A stretch of 64,000 nucleotides of DNA from Phytomonas francai (Eukaryota; Euglenozoa; Kinetoplastea; Trypanosomatida; Trypanosomatidae). Where the stretch lies: NCBI GenBank assembly GCA_001766655.1, contig MJCC01000015.1:199719-263718 (forward strand), given 5' to 3'. Below are positions 63,230 to 64,000 of this stretch, one piece after another. Position 1 is the stretch's first letter, and every line of letters starts with the position of its first letter. The notes under the pieces are model-generated. The model did no database searches. It was not told the DNA's origin and worked only from the letters and a program-made list of their open reading frames with translations. The translations under genes and the position numbers were made by a program.

Positions 63230-63913
63230 ATGCCGGTATTGCCCAACGGGCAAGTTGTTAAGCGTGGTTTATCGCATGTCCCCCTCGCAATCTCGCCCTT
63301 TTCCCTCCCCCACTCTCTTCTTTTAATTTTTCATCAGCCGCACACCTTTTTTCGTCGTTTTAGCAAACTCAAAAGTCCGGAAGGGGGGACCGCGGTGTGC
63401 GCCTTTTTTGGCCTTTCCGGTAGGCGAGGGGGGGGGTCGGCGATGTCAGGGGGGGCCGTGGGGCGGCCTCGCGCTTTCCCGCCCCCCTCCTTCGAGTCCA
63501 CGCGGACGTTTTCCGCTTTTCCGCGCCCTTTTTCGGGCTCGCGGGGACGTTTTCCGCCTTCGCGTCCGCCTTTTCGAGCCCGCGGGGGCGCGGCGGGCCG
63601 AGGGCCGCCTTACCGTCGCCCCCGAAGCGGCCCGCCCCGACGACGGCGGCCGTGGAGCTCCTCCTCCTCCTCCTCCTCTTCTTCTTCTTCTTCTTTTTCT
63701 TCTTTTTCTTCTTCTCCTCCCGCGGCGGAGGAAAAGGGAAAGAACGCGGGAGAGGGCGAGGGAAAGAATGGGAAAAAGGGCGGGGAGCGGCGGCCGGGCC
63801 CCGCCGAGGTCGCCTCCGCGGACGCCGCGGGGCTGCCGCCGCCGCGCGGGAAGCGAAGCCGGCGTGAGCTCCTGCGAGAGCTGATCGAATGCTGTGGACA
63901 TTACTTCTACTAA
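63230..63913 (+). CDS. GC-rich low-complexity frame, doubtful gene
   Basis: The first in-frame ATG (63230) gives 227 residues. The start is ordinary, then the frame becomes Pro/Arg/Gly-rich with a Ser/Phe run (about 140-158) and a Lys/Gly-rich stretch. The last residues, RELLRELIECCGHYFY, could be a helix plus a Cys-Cys end. The other two + frames and one - frame are also open over much of this, so the open frame may be a by-product of GC-rich low complexity. No family was recognised. It could be a short disordered protein or the 5' part of a decayed gene. Confidence 0.35.
   Translation: MPVLPNGQVVKRGLSHVPLAISPFSLPHSLLLIFHQPHTFFRRFSKLKSPEGGTAVCAFFGLSGRRGGGSAMSGGAVGRPRAFPPPSFESTRTFSAFPRPFSGSRGRFPPSRPPFRARGGAAGRGPPYRRPRSGPPRRRRPWSSSSSSSSSSSSSFSSFSSSPPAAEEKGKNAGEGEGKNGKKGGERRPGPAEVASADAAGLPPPRGKRSRRELLRELIECCGHYFY
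63650..63724 (+). repeat. CTC/TTC trinucleotide-rich tract
   Basis: CTCCTC units pass into TTCTTC units, encoding the poly-Ser/Phe run of the doubtful frame. A long pyrimidine tract inside coding sequence. Confidence 0.8.
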
Positions 63914-64000
63914 TAGGCGTGGGAGAGGAGGAGAAAAAGTCGAGATGGTATTTTACTGCTTGTTATCCTTTGTACAATGGGTTTATTATTTATTTTTAGT

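Overview
The window most likely comes from a trypanosomatid-type kinetoplastid nuclear chromosome. Every convincing protein gene lies on the + strand and is a single uninterrupted frame. Several start codons are preceded by a long pyrimidine tract ending in AG, as expected for spliced-leader trans-splicing. A tRNA-Lys gene is embedded in the array. Three relics carry, in whole or part, sequence resembling the 5' 'Pr77' hallmark of ingi/L1Tc-clade trypanosomatid retroposons. The species cannot be named from sequence alone. Coding DNA is often very GC-rich (about 60-75%), while spacers are AT-rich and long (0.5-5 kb) with many (AT)n microsatellites. Three runs of N and one single N fall in GC-rich or repetitive DNA and break genes only artificially.

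Layout, left to right: a PB1-domain STE11/MEKK-like kinase with seven 60-bp coding repeats (1366-4485); a PhzF-family protein (7266-8837); a 3087-residue secretory/membrane giant with Ig/PKD-like domains (11651-20914); an RMC1-like (Mon1-Ccz1 regulator) protein interrupted by an N gap (21595-26033); a 1706-residue coiled-coil/disordered protein (26636-31756); a disordered protein with an 11-residue repeat, also broken by an N gap (32763-35565); an EEF1AKMT1-like lysine methyltransferase with a coiled-coil tail (36461-38056); tRNA-Lys(CTT) (38179-38251); an NBS1/nibrin-like FHA-BRCT protein (39611-42265); a second STE11-like kinase (44930-48277); a Vti1-like SNARE (49839-50519); an EF-hand protein (51581-53074); a cytidine deaminase (53973-54575); a DUS3-type tRNA dihydrouridine synthase (55135-56865); a GC-rich region with a retroposon relic followed by a 3-kb AT-rich gene desert (56866-62219); a small secreted or membrane-anchored protein (62220-62687); and a doubtful GC-rich low-complexity frame (63230-63913).

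The genes do not form a pathway. As usual for kinetoplastid polycistronic units, unrelated housekeeping functions sit together: MAPK-type signalling, Rab7/endosome control with a SNARE, DNA repair, tRNA modification, nucleotide salvage and eEF1A methylation. The most unusual items are the retroposon relics around the EF-hand gene and at 57.8 kb, two of which keep what looks like an HDV-like ribozyme fold; the giant Ig/PKD-like protein; and the sub-gene GC mosaic.
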